Shown here: positions 51,833 to 62,156 of the stretch, one piece after another
How the letters are laid out: every line of letters starts with the position of its first letter
Numbering within the stretch: the stretch's first letter is position 1
Source: Burkholderia cepacia
GTDB lineage: Bacteria > Pseudomonadota > Gammaproteobacteria > Burkholderiales > Burkholderiaceae
Reading direction: 5' to 3'
Assembly: GCF_001039005.1 (NCBI RefSeq)
Contig: NZ_LDWR01000041.1
Location: 248,001 to 312,000, forward strand
Length of the DNA stretch: 64,000 nt
Notes under the pieces: generated by a model
The model's input: only the letters and a program-made list of their open reading frames with translations
Databases searched by the model: none
What the model was told of the DNA's origin: nothing
Made by a program: the position numbers and the translations under genes

Positions 51833-51852
51833 GCGTCCCCTGCTCCTGAAAG

Positions 51853-51875
51853 AGCCGCGCACAGCGCGGCTTTTT
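51853..51875 (+). terminator. phaP intrinsic terminator
   Basis: AGCCGCGC (51853-51860), loop ACA, GCGCGGCT (51864-51871), then T-run to 51875, 20 bases after the phaP stop. Confidence 0.9.
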
Positions 51876-51960
51876 CGTTTCCGGCGCCGGAACACGCACA
51901 AACCGGCCGCCGACTGCCGGGCTCGAACGGTCGTTTGAACGCCGGCCGCGGACCAAAGAA

Positions 51961-51999
51961 AACGCCGCCGCCCGGATTGCCCGGGCGGCGGCGTTTTTT
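51961..51999. terminator. Strong bidirectional terminator after lpdA
   Basis: AACGCCGCCGCCCGG (51961-51975) pairs over 15 bases with CCGGGCGGCGGCGTT (51981-51995), followed by T on the plus strand and TTTTCTTT on the minus strand. It ends the lpdA transcript 35 bases after its stop and insulates it from phaP. Confidence 0.9.
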
Positions 52000-52033
52000 C
52001 GTGGCCGGCGCATGGCCGGCCGTGAAGGTCGCG

Positions 52034-53800
52034 TTACTTCTTGCGCTGCGGCGGCAGGTCCGTACAGACGCCTTCGTACAGCTCGGCGGCCATGCCGACC
52101 GATTCGCCGAGCGTCGGGTGCGGATGGATCGTCTTGCCGATGTCTTCCGCGTCCGCGCCCATCTCGACGGCGAGGCACACTTCGCTGATCAGGTCGCCCG
52201 CGTTCAGGCCGACGATCGCACCGCCGATCACGCGATGGGTTTCCTCGTCGAAGATCAGCTTCGTGAAGCCTTCGTCGCGGCCGTTCGCGATCGCGCGGCC
52301 CGAAGCGGCCCACGGGAACACGGCCTTGCCGTACTTGATGCCTTCGGCCTTGCACTGGTCTTCCGTCTTGCCCGCCCACGCCACTTCCGGATCGGTGTAC
52401 GCCACCGACGGGATCTGCAGTGCGTCGAAGTACGCCTTCTCGCCGTGCGCGGCTTCCGCTGCGACATGGCCTTCATGCACGGCCTTGTGCGCGAGCATCG
52501 GCTGACCGACGACATCGCCGATCGCGAAGATGTGCGGGACGTTCGTGCGCATCTGCTTGTCGACGTCGATGAAGCCGCGATCCGTGACGGCGACGCCTGC
52601 CTTGTCGGCGCCGATCTTCTTGCCGTTCGGGCTGCGGCCCACCGCGACGAGCACGAGGTCGTAGCGCTGCGCTTCCGCCGGCGCCTTTTCGCCCTCGAAC
52701 TTCACGTAGATGCCGTCTTCCTTCGCTTCCGCGCCGACCGTCTTGGTCTTCAGCATCACGTTGCCGAAGCGCTTCGCGTTGTACTTTTCCCAGACCTTCA
52801 CGAGGTCGCGGTCCGCGCCCATCATCAGCCCGTCCATCATTTCGACGACGTCGATTTCGGCGCCGAGCGTCGCGTACACCGTCGCCATTTCGAGGCCGAT
52901 GATGCCGCCGCCGATCACGAGCATGCGCTTCGGCAGCTGGCGCAGTTCGAGCGCGCCCGTCGAATCGACGACACGCGGGTCTTCCGGCATGAACGGCAGC
53001 TTCACGGCCTGCGAGCCTGCTGCGATGATCGCCTGCTTGAACTTGACGACCTTCTTGCCGTTTTCGCCCTGCACTTCCATGTGATACGGATCGACGAATG
53101 CGCCGACGCCCGTCACCACTTCGACCTTGCGTGCCTTCGCCATGCCGGCGAGGCCCGTCGTCAGCTTCTTGACGACGCCGCCCTTGAAGTCGCGCAGCTT
53201 GTCGAGATCGACTTCCGGCTTGCCGAACGAAATGCCGTGCGACGCGAGCGCCGCGGCTTCGTCGATGACGAGCGCCGTGTGCAGCAGCGCCTTCGACGGG
53301 ATGCAGCCCACGTTCAGGCACACGCCGCCGAGTGTCGAATAGCGTTCGACGAGCACCGTCTTCATGCCGAGATCGGCTGCGCGGAACGCGGCCGAGTAAC
53401 CGCCGGGGCCGGCGCCGAGCACGAGCATGTCGCACTCGATGTCGGCTGCGCCGGCGTAGCTGCCGGCTTGCGGCGCGGGTGCCGGAGCGGCTGCGGCCGG
53501 TGCCGGTGCAGCCGCTGCGGGCTTGGCCGGTTCCGGTGCTTTCGCGGGTGCGGCCGCGCCTGCCGAGGCTTCGACGATGGCGATGACGGTGCCTTGCGAG
53601 ACTTTCTCGCCGGCTTTGACCTTGATTTCCTTGACGGTGCCGGCGACGTCGCTGGGCACTTCCATGGAGGCTTTGTCCGATTCGAGCGTGATGAGCGTCT
53701 GCTCTTTTTCGATCACGTCGCCCGGCTTCACATTGACTTCGATGACATCGACGCCGCTGAAATCGCCGATATCCGGAACCTTGACTTCGATGAGACTCAT
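52034..53800 (-). CDS. lpdA: Dihydrolipoyl dehydrogenase with N-terminal lipoyl domain
   Basis: 588 residues. A lipoyl domain (1-78) with K43 in [11 protein letters not shown] and an Ala/Pro linker (80-115) precede a complete E3: FAD motif [14 protein letters not shown], redox pair C161-x4-C166 in [16 protein letters not shown] motif [15 protein letters not shown] and the catalytic His-Glu in HPHPTLGE. It reoxidises dihydrolipoamide in the pyruvate dehydrogenase complex. The fused lipoyl domain is absent in E. coli Lpd but common in betaproteobacteria. ATG 53800 has AAGGGGA upstream. A 278-base gap with hairpins separates it from aceF. Confidence 0.97.
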   Translation of the reverse strand: MSLIEVKVPDIGDFSGVDVIEVNVKPGDVIEKEQTLITLESDKASMEVPSDVAGTVKEIKVKAGEKVSQGTVIAIVEASAGAAAPAKAPEPAKPAAAAPAPAAAAPAPAPQAGSYAGAADIECDMLVLGAGPGGYSAAFRAADLGMKTVLVERYSTLGGVCLNVGCIPSKALLHTALVIDEAAALASHGISFGKPEVDLDKLRDFKGGVVKKLTTGLAGMAKARKVEVVTGVGAFVDPYHMEVQGENGKKVVKFKQAIIAAGSQAVKLPFMPEDPRVVDSTGALELRQLPKRMLVIGGGIIGLEMATVYATLGAEIDVVEMMDGLMMGADRDLVKVWEKYNAKRFGNVMLKTKTVGAEAKEDGIYVKFEGEKAPAEAQRYDLVLVAVGRSPNGKKIGADKAGVAVTDRGFIDVDKQMRTNVPHIFAIGDVVGQPMLAHKAVHEGHVAAEAAHGEKAYFDALQIPSVAYTDPEVAWAGKTEDQCKAEGIKYGKAVFPWAASGRAIANGRDEGFTKLIFDEETHRVIGGAIVGLNAGDLISEVCLAVEMGADAEDIGKTIHPHPTLGESVGMAAELYEGVCTDLPPQRKK

Positions 53801-54078
53801 TACTGTCCCCTTCTTGATTAGCTGCAGACAGAGAGGGAGAAACCCGCGATGAACCGAAGACGGCCGAACAAAAGAACAGGAACCTGGGCAGAACCACCTT
53901 TGCCGTCCGCCCAAGGACGCGCCTTTCTTTTGGTTACTTTTCTTTGGAAGACAAAGAAAAGTGACCGCCGCCCCGCGCAGGGGCGACGCTGACAGACCGT
54001 TAGCAATACAGGTTCAACGACGAAGCGTGGATAACCGACATAAAAAACCCACGCCCCCGCGAGCCAACTCCCCGCTCA
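53801..54078. repeat. Compound hairpin repeat between aceF and lpdA
   Basis: GGTTACTTTTCTTTG (53932-53946), loop GAAGA, CAAAGAAAAGTGACC (53952-53966) form a 15-bp stem with one wobble. It is followed at once by CGCCCC (53969-53974) / GGGGCG (53980-53985). I recall near-copies of this TTTTCTTTG...CAAAGAAAAG block at many intergenic sites in Burkholderia, so it is probably a dispersed repeat of REP type. No gene is visible in the 278 bases. In the mRNA it could make lpdA expression differ from aceEF. Confidence 0.7.
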
Positions 54079-55704
54079 TCAAAGAATGATGCGACGGAAA
54101 TCGCCGAGCAACGCGCCGAGATACGCGTTGAACCGCGCGGCTTCCGCGCCATCGATCACGCGATGGTCATACGACAGCGACAGCGGCAGCATGAGACGCG
54201 GCACGAACTGCTTGCCGTCCCACACCGGCTTCGTCTGGCCGCGCGACAACCCGAGGATCGCCACTTCCGGCGCGTTGATGATCGGCGTGAAGTTCGTCCC
54301 GCCGATCCCGCCGAGCGACGAGATCGAGAAGCAGCCGCCCTGCATCTGGTCCGGCTTCAGCTTGCCGTCGCGCGCGGCCTTCGACAGGTCGCTCATTTCC
54401 TTCGCGATGTCGACGAGGCCCTTCTTGTCCGCATCGCGGATCACCGGCACGACGAGGCCGTTCGGCGTATCGGCGGCGAAACCGACGTGGAAGTACTGCT
54501 TGAACACGAGGTTGTCGCCGTCGAGGCTCGCGTTGAAGGTCGGGAATTTCTTCAGCGCGGCAACGACCGCCTTGATCACAAACGCGAGCATCGTGAACTT
54601 CACGCCCGCCTTCTCGTGCTCCTTGTTCAGCTGGACGCGCAGCGCCTCGAGCTCGGTGATGTCCGCTTCGTCGTTGTTCGTGACGTGCGGGATCATCACC
54701 CAGTTGCGATGCAGGTTCGCGCCCGAGATCTTCTTGATGCGCGACAGCGGCTTCGCCTCGAACGGGCCGAACTTCGAGAAATCGACCTTCGGCCACGGCA
54801 GCAGGTTCAGCTCGCCGCCGCCTGCCGGCGCGGCTGCCGCGACCGGCGCTGCGCGCTGGCCCGTCATCACGCCCTTCACGAAGCCCGTGACGTCTTCCTT
54901 CGTGATGCGGCCCTTCGGACCCGAACCCTGCACGCGTGCGACTTCGACGCCGAGTTCGCGCGCGAACTTGCGCACCGACGGCGATGCGTGGCTTGCGCGG
55001 TATTCGCCCGACGGCGCGGCAGCCGGTGCGGCTGCAGCCGGCGCCGGTGCAGATGCCGCCGGCGCGGGTGCGGCGGCAGGTGCCGGCGCGGCAGCGGCCG
55101 GAGCCGGTGCGCTCGCCTGCGGTGCGGCAGCCGGTGCGCCTGCGGCGTCGAGCAGCACGATCAGCGTGCCTTCGGACACCGAGTCGCCCACCTTCACCTT
55201 GATTTCCTTCACGACGCCGGCGGCCGGGCTCGGCACGTCCATCGTCGCCTTGTCCGACTCGAGCGTGACCAGCGACTGTTCCTTCTCGACCGTGTCGCCG
55301 ACCTTCACGCCGATCTCGATCACCGGCACGTCCTTGTAGTCGCCGATGTCGGGCACCTTCACTTCGAGCGTGCCGCCGGCTGCTGCCGGTGCGGCTGCCG
55401 GTGCTGCTGCGGCCGGTGCCGGCGCTGCGGCCGGCGCGGCCGCACCATTGGCCTGCGCCGCGGCGCCGCCTTCGAGCAGGATGATCAGCGAGCCTTCCGA
55501 CACGGAATCGCCCACCTTGACCTTGATTTCCTTCACGACGCCCGCTACCGGGCTCGGCACGTCCATCGTCGCCTTGTCCGACTCGAGCGTGACGAGCGAC
55601 TGCTCGGGCTCGACCGTGTCGCCGACCTTCACGCCGATCTCGATCACCGGCACGTCCTTGTAATCGCCGATATCCGGCACCTTCACTTCGATCGCTTGAC
55701 TCAT
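54079..55704 (-). CDS. aceF: Pyruvate dehydrogenase E2, dihydrolipoyllysine acetyltransferase
   Basis: 541 residues. Two lipoyl domains (about 3-78 with K44, and 112-187 with K152), joined by Ala/Pro linkers, are followed by a peripheral subunit-binding domain (about 243-280, [14 protein letters not shown]) and the catalytic domain ending in [17 protein letters not shown] with the active His and Asp. E. coli has three lipoyl domains; two is common in Burkholderia. It transfers acetyl groups to CoA in the cytosolic complex. ATG 55704 gives [14 protein letters not shown]. It follows aceE by 68 bases. Confidence 0.98.
   Translation of the reverse strand: MSQAIEVKVPDIGDYKDVPVIEIGVKVGDTVEPEQSLVTLESDKATMDVPSPVAGVVKEIKVKVGDSVSEGSLIILLEGGAAAQANGAAAPAAAPAPAAAAPAAAPAAAGGTLEVKVPDIGDYKDVPVIEIGVKVGDTVEKEQSLVTLESDKATMDVPSPAAGVVKEIKVKVGDSVSEGTLIVLLDAAGAPAAAPQASAPAPAAAAPAPAAAPAPAASAPAPAAAAPAAAPSGEYRASHASPSVRKFARELGVEVARVQGSGPKGRITKEDVTGFVKGVMTGQRAAPVAAAAPAGGGELNLLPWPKVDFSKFGPFEAKPLSRIKKISGANLHRNWVMIPHVTNNDEADITELEALRVQLNKEHEKAGVKFTMLAFVIKAVVAALKKFPTFNASLDGDNLVFKQYFHVGFAADTPNGLVVPVIRDADKKGLVDIAKEMSDLSKAARDGKLKPDQMQGGCFSISSLGGIGGTNFTPIINAPEVAILGLSRGQTKPVWDGKQFVPRLMLPLSLSYDHRVIDGAEAARFNAYLGALLGDFRRIIL
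55146..55692 (-). repeat. Direct repeat: duplicated lipoyl-domain DNA in aceF
   Basis: The two lipoyl domains are almost identical over about 74 residues ([20 protein letters not shown] in both) and very similar at DNA level, offset by 324 bases. Copies lie at about 55470-55692 and 55146-55368. Such near-identity implies recent duplication or ongoing gene conversion and makes domain loss by recombination possible. Confidence 0.85.
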
Positions 55705-55772
55705 CTGTTTCTGTCTCCATGGCCGCGCGCGCTTCTCGCGGAAGCGGCGCGCGGCATCACACGGCGTGTGCG

Positions 55773-58469
55773 TTAAACGGTCATCGGGTTGGGCTTGGAC
55801 GGATCGAGGTTGTACTTGGCAATCGCTTCCGCGACCACCTTGCGCTCGATCGTGCCTTCGTCGGCCAGCGCGTTGAGCGCCGCGACGGTGACCCAGTGAC
55901 GGTCGACCTCGAAGAAGTGACGCAGCTTCTCGCGGGTATCCGAGCGGCCGAAGCCGTCGGTGCCCAGCACGACGAAGCGGCGATCGACCTGGCCGCGGAT
56001 CTGGTCGACCAGCGCACGGACGTAGTCGGTCGATGCGATGACCGGGCCCTGCGTGTCCTTCAGGCACTTCTGCACGTGCGACAGGCGGCGCTCTTCGGTC
56101 GGATGGAGCAGGTTCCAGCGCTCGACCTGATGGCCTTCGCGCGCGAGCTCGGTGAAGCTCGGCACGCTCCACAGATCGGCGGCGACGCCCCAGTCGTTCT
56201 TCAGCAGGTCGGCGGCAGCGATCACTTCGTTGAAGATCGTGCCCGCGCCGAGCAGCTGGACGCGCGGCGCCTTCTTGTCGGCGTCAGCCTTCTTGAACGC
56301 GTACATGCCCTTGATGATGTCGGCCGCCACGTGCTCGCCCTGCGGAATCGCCGGGTGCTCGTAGTTCTCGTTCATCACCGTGACGTAGTAGTACACGTCT
56401 TCCTGATCCTGCACCATGCGGCGCAGACCGTCCTGGATGATCACCGCGAGTTCATAACCGAACGTCGGGTCGTAGCTCACGCAGTTCGGCACCGATGCCG
56501 CCCACAGGAGCGAGTGACCGTCTTCGTGCTGCAGGCCTTCGCCGTTCAGCGTCGTACGGCCCGCCGTGCCGCCGAGCAGGAAGCCGCGCGAGCGCATGTC
56601 GCCCGCGGCCCATGCGAGGTCGCCGATCCGCTGGAAGCCGAACATCGAGTAGAAGATGTAGAACGGCACCATGATCTCGCCGTGCGTCGAGTACGACGTC
56701 GCCGCCGCGATCCAGTCGCACATGCCGCCCGCTTCGTTGATGCCTTCCTGCAGGATCTGGCCGGTTTCCGATTCCTTGTAGAACATCAGCTGGTCGGAAT
56801 CTTCCGGCACGTACTTCTGGCCCTGCTGGTTCCAGATACCGATCTGGCGGAACAGGCCTTCCATGCCGAACGTACGCGATTCGTCCGGGACGATCGGCAC
56901 GACGCGCTTGCCGAGCGCCTTGTCCTTCAGCAGGATGTTCAGGATCCGCACGAACGCCATCGTCGTCGAGATCTCGCGGCCTTCGCCCGTGCCCTTCAGC
57001 AGCGGCTCGAACGCGTCGAGCGCCGGCACCGGCAGCGACGTCGCCTTCTCGCGGCGGTGCGGCAGGTAGCCGCCGAGGTCCATGCGCTGCTTGCGCATGT
57101 ATTCGAGTTCCTTCGAGCCTTCCTCGAACTTCAGGTACGGCACGTCGGCGATCTGTTCGTCGGTGATCGGCAGGCGGAACTGGTCGCGGAACTTCTTCAG
57201 TTGCTCGACCGGCAGCTTCTTCTGCTGGTGCGTGATGTTCATCGCCTGACCCGACTCGCCCATCCCGTAGCCCTTGATGGTCTTCGCGAGGATGACGGTC
57301 GGCGCGCCCTTCGTGTTGCTGGCTTCGTGGAACGCCGCATAGATCTTGTGCGGATCGTGGCCGCCGCGGTTCAGCGCCCAGATATCGTCGTCCGACCAGT
57401 CGGCGACGAGCGCCTTCAGTTCAGGCGTGTTGAAGAAGTGCTCGCGGACGAATGCGCCCGATTCCGACTTGTACGTCTGGTATTCGCCGTCGACGACATC
57501 CATCATGCGGCGCATCAGCGCGCCCGACTTGTCGCGCGCGAACAGCGCATCCCAGCGGCTGCCCCAGATGACCTTGATCACGTTCCAGCCGGCGCCGCGG
57601 AATTCCGATTCCAGTTCCTGGATGATCTTGCCGTTGCCGCGCACCGGGCCGTCGAGACGCTGCAGGTTGCAGTTGATCACGAACACGAGGTTGTCGAGCT
57701 TCTCGCGGCTCGCCATCCCGATCGCGCCGAGCGATTCCGGCTCGTCCGTCTCGCCGTCGCCGAGGAACGCCCACACCTTGCGGCCTTCCGTCGTTGCGAT
57801 GCCGCGCGCCTGCAGGTACTTCATGAAGCGCGCCTGGTAGATCGCCATGATCGGGCCGAGGCCCATCGACACGGTCGGGAACTGCCAGAAGTCCGGCATC
57901 AGCCACGGGTGCGGGTACGACGAAATGCCGTTGCCGTCGACTTCCTGGCGGAAGTTGTCGAGCTGCTCTTCCTTCAGGCGGCCGAGCAGGAACGCGCGCG
58001 AATACACGCCCGGCGACGAGTGGCCCTGCACGAACACGAGATCGCCGCCGTGCTGGTCGGACGCTGCGTGCCAGAAGTGGTTGTAGCCGACGTCATAGAG
58101 CGTCGCGGCCGACGCGAACGACGCGATGTGGCCGCCGACGTTCGTGTCCTTGCCCGCGCGCAGCACCATCGCCAGCGCGTTCCAGCGCGTGTACGAACGG
58201 ATGCGGTGCTCGATGTCCTGGTCGCCCGGGATCTTCGCCTGGCCCGAGACCGGGATCGTGTTGATGTACGGGGTATTCGCGGAGAACGGCAGGTGTTCGC
58301 CGTGCATGCGGGCGAACTCGATCTGCTTTTCGATCAGGTAATGCGCGCGGCCAGTGCCCACGGAGGAGATTACGCCATCGAGCGACTCCAGCCACTCAAC
58401 GGTTTCTTGCGGGTCGTCGTCACGTTCGGCGGCGACATATTTCATCACTTCGTTCGGTACAGCGGACAT
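55773..58469 (-). CDS. aceE: Pyruvate dehydrogenase E1 component, homodimeric
   Basis: 898 residues (E. coli 887). TPP motif [10 protein letters not shown]...NCNLQRLDG is present, as are [33 protein letters not shown] and the C-terminal [15 protein letters not shown]. It decarboxylates pyruvate and loads acetyl onto the E2 lipoyl arms. Start ATG 58469 ([12 protein letters not shown]) matches the family and is followed by the [14 protein letters not shown] block. First gene of aceE-aceF-lpdA; it is divergent from the histidine kinase gene. No pdhR-type regulator is adjacent. Confidence 0.98.
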   Translation of the reverse strand: MSAVPNEVMKYVAAERDDDPQETVEWLESLDGVISSVGTGRAHYLIEKQIEFARMHGEHLPFSANTPYINTIPVSGQAKIPGDQDIEHRIRSYTRWNALAMVLRAGKDTNVGGHIASFASAATLYDVGYNHFWHAASDQHGGDLVFVQGHSSPGVYSRAFLLGRLKEEQLDNFRQEVDGNGISSYPHPWLMPDFWQFPTVSMGLGPIMAIYQARFMKYLQARGIATTEGRKVWAFLGDGETDEPESLGAIGMASREKLDNLVFVINCNLQRLDGPVRGNGKIIQELESEFRGAGWNVIKVIWGSRWDALFARDKSGALMRRMMDVVDGEYQTYKSESGAFVREHFFNTPELKALVADWSDDDIWALNRGGHDPHKIYAAFHEASNTKGAPTVILAKTIKGYGMGESGQAMNITHQQKKLPVEQLKKFRDQFRLPITDEQIADVPYLKFEEGSKELEYMRKQRMDLGGYLPHRREKATSLPVPALDAFEPLLKGTGEGREISTTMAFVRILNILLKDKALGKRVVPIVPDESRTFGMEGLFRQIGIWNQQGQKYVPEDSDQLMFYKESETGQILQEGINEAGGMCDWIAAATSYSTHGEIMVPFYIFYSMFGFQRIGDLAWAAGDMRSRGFLLGGTAGRTTLNGEGLQHEDGHSLLWAASVPNCVSYDPTFGYELAVIIQDGLRRMVQDQEDVYYYVTVMNENYEHPAIPQGEHVAADIIKGMYAFKKADADKKAPRVQLLGAGTIFNEVIAAADLLKNDWGVAADLWSVPSFTELAREGHQVERWNLLHPTEERRLSHVQKCLKDTQGPVIASTDYVRALVDQIRGQVDRRFVVLGTDGFGRSDTREKLRHFFEVDRHWVTVAALNALADEGTIERKVVAEAIAKYNLDPSKPNPMTV

Positions 58470-58551
58470 TCTCGTCTCCTGGGTCCTGGAATGTGAGGAT
58501 CGCTCTCGTGCAGACGACGCGACGCGACCGGCTGCGGGCAAGCTCCAGCGG

Positions 58552-58581
58552 ATTGTAATGAGCGTGCGCGGGCCTGCGCAA
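58552..58581 (-). promoter_or_regulatory. Candidate aceE promoter
   Basis: Minus-strand -35 TTGCGC (58576-58581), 18-base spacer, -10 TACAAT (58552-58557), about 80 bases before the aceE ATG. Four of six and five of six consensus bases. The AT-rich stretch with GAGATCTTTTCTC-like symmetry upstream could bind a regulator. Confidence 0.5.
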
Positions 58582-58742
58582 CAAAATTTTCGAATCGTGA
58601 GATCTTTTCTCGTAATGCGGAATATTGCTGCGCTGCACCCATATTTCGGGGCGCTCCGGCGCGTTCCGGCTGAACAAATCCGTTTCCGTTCAACATATCC
58701 GGTATAGGTTTTCCATGTATTGCGCTGCGCTACAATCCTGCC

Positions 58743-61259
58743 ATGTTGACCGATCGGCTTTTCGCACGCTCGGCGCGACCGTCGGGCCCGCCGGCGGAGT
58801 CGCAGCCGTCCCGTTGGCACCACGGACCGTGGTGGTCCAATTCCTATTTGCTGACGCCGCTGCTGTCGATCCTCGTGTTCCTCGTGGTGATGAGCCTCAT
58901 CCTGTGGAGCCTCAACCGCCGCGAGCAGCAGCAGCAGGAAGACACCCTGTTCCGTAACGTCGCATGGGCGCAGCAGCAGATCCGCCTGTCGATGACGGGC
59001 GCACAGGAACAGCTGCAGGCGCTGTCGCGCGATCTCGCGTCCGGCCGCCTCGACCAGAACGCGTTCCAGATGGCCGTCGCCGACGTGATGCAGACGCATC
59101 CGGAAATCCTCTACCTGAACTGGTATACGGCACCCGGCGTGCAGCGCTGGCCGACCGTGCATCCGCCGCTGCTCGGCCAGCGGCTCGCGAAGCCCGGCGA
59201 TGCGCAGATGCAGGACGCCGTCCGCGGCGCCTACGACGAAGCGCGCAGCACGCGCCGCCAGGCCTATTCGCCGCTGATCTACGACGACTTCGGCAACGGC
59301 TTCATCACGCTGCAAACGCCGGTGATGCGCGGCGACCGCGAATATCTCGGCTCGATCGCCGCGGTGTTCTCGGTCGAAGGCGTCCTGAAGCACGACATCC
59401 CGCAGGAACTGTCGTCGAAGTACAAGATCTCGATCACCGACGCGAACAACCGCGAGCTGTCGTCCACCTCGACGCGCCCGCGCCTGCCGCGCGACTCCCA
59501 CTACGACCTGCCGCTCGATCCGCCCGGCCAGGGGCTGACCGTGCGCGTGTACGCGTTCCCGCAGCTCACCAACCTGACCAACAACACGCTCGTGTGGCTC
59601 GTCGCGGGGCTGTCGTGCTTCGTGCTGTGGAGCCTCTGGAGCCTGTGGAAGCACACGCGCCAGCGCTTCGAGGCGCAGCAGGCGCTGTACGCGGAAGCGT
59701 TCTTCCGCCGCGCGATGGAAAACTCGGTGCTGATCGGCATGCGCGTGCTCGACATGCACGGCCGCATCACGCACGTGAACCCCGCGTTCTGCCGGATGAC
59801 GGGCTGGGACGAAACCGACCTCGTCGGCAAGGTCGCGCCGTTCCCGTACTGGCCGCGCGACGCTTACCCGGAGATGCAGCGCCAGCTCGACATGACGCTG
59901 CGCGGCAAGGCGCCGAGCTCGGGCTTCGAGCTGCGTGTGCGGCGCAAGAACGGCACGCTGTTCCACGCGCGCCTGTACGTGTCGCCGCTGATCGACAGCT
60001 CCGGCCGCCAGACCGGCTGGATGTCGTCGATGACCGACATCACCGAGCCGAAGCGCGCGCGCGAGGAGCTCGCGGCCGCGCACGAGCGCTTCACGACGGT
60101 GCTCGAAAGCCTCGACGCCGCGGTGTCGGTGCTGGCCGCCGACGAGGCCGAACTGCTGTTCGCGAACCGCTACTACCGCCACCTGTTCGGCATCCGCCCG
60201 GACGGCCATCTCGAACTGTCTGGCGGCGGCTTCGACCGCGCGCAGGCCTCGTCCGACTCGATCGACATGGTCGACGCGTTCGCGGGCCTGCCGGCCGCCG
60301 CGCTGACGAGCAGCACCGCCGATGCGCAGGAGGTGTATGTCGAGAGCATCCAGAAGTGGTTCGAGGTGCGCCGCCAGTACATCCAGTGGGTGGACGGCCA
60401 CCTCGCGCAGATGCAGATCGCGACCGACATCACGACCCGCAAGAAGGCGCAGGAACTCGCGCACCAGCAGGAAGAGAAGCTGCAGTTCACGAGCCGATTG
60501 ATGACGATGGGTGAAATGGCGTCGTCGATTGCTCACGAATTGAATCAGCCGCTCGCCGCGATCAACAACTACTGCTCGGGCACGCTCGCACTCGTCAAGA
60601 GCGGCCGCGGTACGCCCGAGACGCTGCAGCCCGCGCTGGAAAAGACCGCGCAGCAGGCGCTGCGCGCGGGGATGATCGTCAAGCGGATCCGCGAATTCGT
60701 GAAGCGCAGCGAGCCGAAGCGCCAGCCGGCGCGCGTCGCGGACATCGTCGCCGACGCGGTCGGGCTCGCCGAAATCGAGGCCAGGAAGCGCAGGATCCGG
60801 ATCGTCACGGAAATCCTCGCAAGAATGCCTATTATTTATGTCGACCCCGTGCTGATCGAGCAGGTCCTGATGAACCTGATGAAGAACGCGGCCGAAGCAA
60901 TGGCCGACGTGAAGCCGGTGTCGGCGGACGGCGTGATCCGCGTCGTCGCCGACATCGATGCGGGATTCGTCGACATCCGCGTGATCGACCAGGGCCCGGG
61001 CGTCGACGAAGCGACCGCCGAGCGCCTGTTCGAACCGTTTTACAGCACCAAGTCCGATGGCATGGGCATGGGGCTGAACATCTGCCGTTCGATCATCGAA
61101 TCGCATCGGGGGCGTCTGTGGGTGGTCAACAACGTCGAGCCGGATGGCCGCATTTCCGGCGCGACGTTCCACTGCAGCCTGCCCATTGGGGAACCCGCTG
61201 ATCTCGGCCGAGGGGGGCGCGACGCATCGGCATCACATACCGTTACGGGAGAACTATGA
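58743..61259 (+). CDS. PAS-domain sensor histidine kinase, FixL-like
   Basis: 838 residues. Two membrane spans (about 35-57 and 280-303) enclose a periplasmic sensor loop of about 220 residues. Two PAS domains follow (about 319-440 and 450-560), then HisKA with H598 in SSIAHELNQPLAAINNY and a HATPase with DQGPGVDEAT and GMGMGLNICRSI. The kinase core is of the FixL/DctB type. The first PAS has PYWPRDAYPEMQRQL where haem FixL proteins carry their iron-binding His, so oxygen sensing through haem looks unlikely. Its stop overlaps the response regulator ATG. Confidence 0.92.
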   Translation: MLTDRLFARSARPSGPPAESQPSRWHHGPWWSNSYLLTPLLSILVFLVVMSLILWSLNRREQQQQEDTLFRNVAWAQQQIRLSMTGAQEQLQALSRDLASGRLDQNAFQMAVADVMQTHPEILYLNWYTAPGVQRWPTVHPPLLGQRLAKPGDAQMQDAVRGAYDEARSTRRQAYSPLIYDDFGNGFITLQTPVMRGDREYLGSIAAVFSVEGVLKHDIPQELSSKYKISITDANNRELSSTSTRPRLPRDSHYDLPLDPPGQGLTVRVYAFPQLTNLTNNTLVWLVAGLSCFVLWSLWSLWKHTRQRFEAQQALYAEAFFRRAMENSVLIGMRVLDMHGRITHVNPAFCRMTGWDETDLVGKVAPFPYWPRDAYPEMQRQLDMTLRGKAPSSGFELRVRRKNGTLFHARLYVSPLIDSSGRQTGWMSSMTDITEPKRAREELAAAHERFTTVLESLDAAVSVLAADEAELLFANRYYRHLFGIRPDGHLELSGGGFDRAQASSDSIDMVDAFAGLPAAALTSSTADAQEVYVESIQKWFEVRRQYIQWVDGHLAQMQIATDITTRKKAQELAHQQEEKLQFTSRLMTMGEMASSIAHELNQPLAAINNYCSGTLALVKSGRGTPETLQPALEKTAQQALRAGMIVKRIREFVKRSEPKRQPARVADIVADAVGLAEIEARKRRIRIVTEILARMPIIYVDPVLIEQVLMNLMKNAAEAMADVKPVSADGVIRVVADIDAGFVDIRVIDQGPGVDEATAERLFEPFYSTKSDGMGMGLNICRSIIESHRGRLWVVNNVEPDGRISGATFHCSLPIGEPADLGRGGRDASASHTVTGEL

Positions 61260-61894
61260 ATAGCCCTGTCACCACCACTCAGGAAACCGTCTTTGTCGTC
61301 GACGACGACGAGGCCGTACGGGACTCGCTGCGCTGGCTGCTGGAGGCGAACGGCTATCGCGTGCAATGCTTCTCGAGCGCCGAGCAATTCCTCGATGCTT
61401 ACCAGCCTGCGCAGCAGGCCGGCCAGATCGCCTGCCTGATCCTCGACGTCCGGATGTCGGGCATGAGCGGCCTCGAGTTGCAGGAGCGCCTGATCGCCGA
61501 CAACGCCGCGCTGCCGATCATCTTCGTCACGGGTCACGGCGATGTGCCGATGGCCGTTTCGACGATGAAAAAGGGTGCGATGGACTTTATCGAGAAACCG
61601 TTCGACGAAGCCGAGTTGCGCAAGCTCGTCGAGCGGATGCTCGACAAGGCCCGAAGCGAAAGCAAGAGCGTCCAGGAACAGCGTGCCGCGAGCGAACGCC
61701 TGTCGAAGCTGACCGCGCGCGAGCAGCAGGTGCTCGAACGGATCATCGCGGGCCGCCTGAACAAGCAGATCGCCGACGATCTCGGCATCAGCATCAAGAC
61801 GGTCGAAGCGCACCGCGCGAACATCATGGAAAAGCTCAACGTCAACACGGTGGCCGACCTGCTGCGCCTCGCGCTGTCGAAGAAACAGGCCTGA
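61256..61894 (+). CDS. FixJ-family response regulator
   Basis: 212 residues. Receiver domain with acidic D16-D18 region (VVDDDEAVRDSL), phospho-acceptor D64 in LILDVRMSGMSG, T/K switch residues in FVTGHGDVPMAV and DFIEKPFDEAEL, then a LuxR-type helix-turn-helix (about 148-208: LTAREQQVLERIIAG, IADDLGISIKTVEAHRANIM). The ATG overlaps the kinase stop (ATGA), so the two are translationally coupled and form one system. Targets are unknown; proximity to aceE is suggestive only. Confidence 0.95.
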   Translation: MNSPVTTTQETVFVVDDDEAVRDSLRWLLEANGYRVQCFSSAEQFLDAYQPAQQAGQIACLILDVRMSGMSGLELQERLIADNAALPIIFVTGHGDVPMAVSTMKKGAMDFIEKPFDEAELRKLVERMLDKARSESKSVQEQRAASERLSKLTAREQQVLERIIAGRLNKQIADDLGISIKTVEAHRANIMEKLNVNTVADLLRLALSKKQA

Positions 61895-62156
61895 GCGTTC
61901 GCCGGCCGCGGCGGCGCTGCCCGCCCGGCCCAGGGGCCTGTTCACGCCGATGGCGGGCTTGCCCCTGCCGCCCCGCGCGATGCGGCCCACTCGCGCGGCG
62001 GCGGCGTTTCTTCCCGGCGCGCGAGCGCCGCGGCCATGACGCTTTCCGCTGATTCGCTGTCGGACGGCAGCAGGCGAACGGTATAATTGCGTGCTTTGCT
62101 GCGGCGCTTCGAGCGTCGCACGCCCGCATTCCAACTTCCCGGCAGGACCCACCACC

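Noticed and set aside
55719-58496. A 925-codon open frame antisense to aceE
   Set aside because: Low-complexity mirror frame; aceE is unmistakable on the minus strand.
58743-61259. Naming the kinase FixL as a haem oxygen sensor
   Set aside because: No His at the haem-ligand region of either PAS domain could be recognised; the gene is called FixL-like only.
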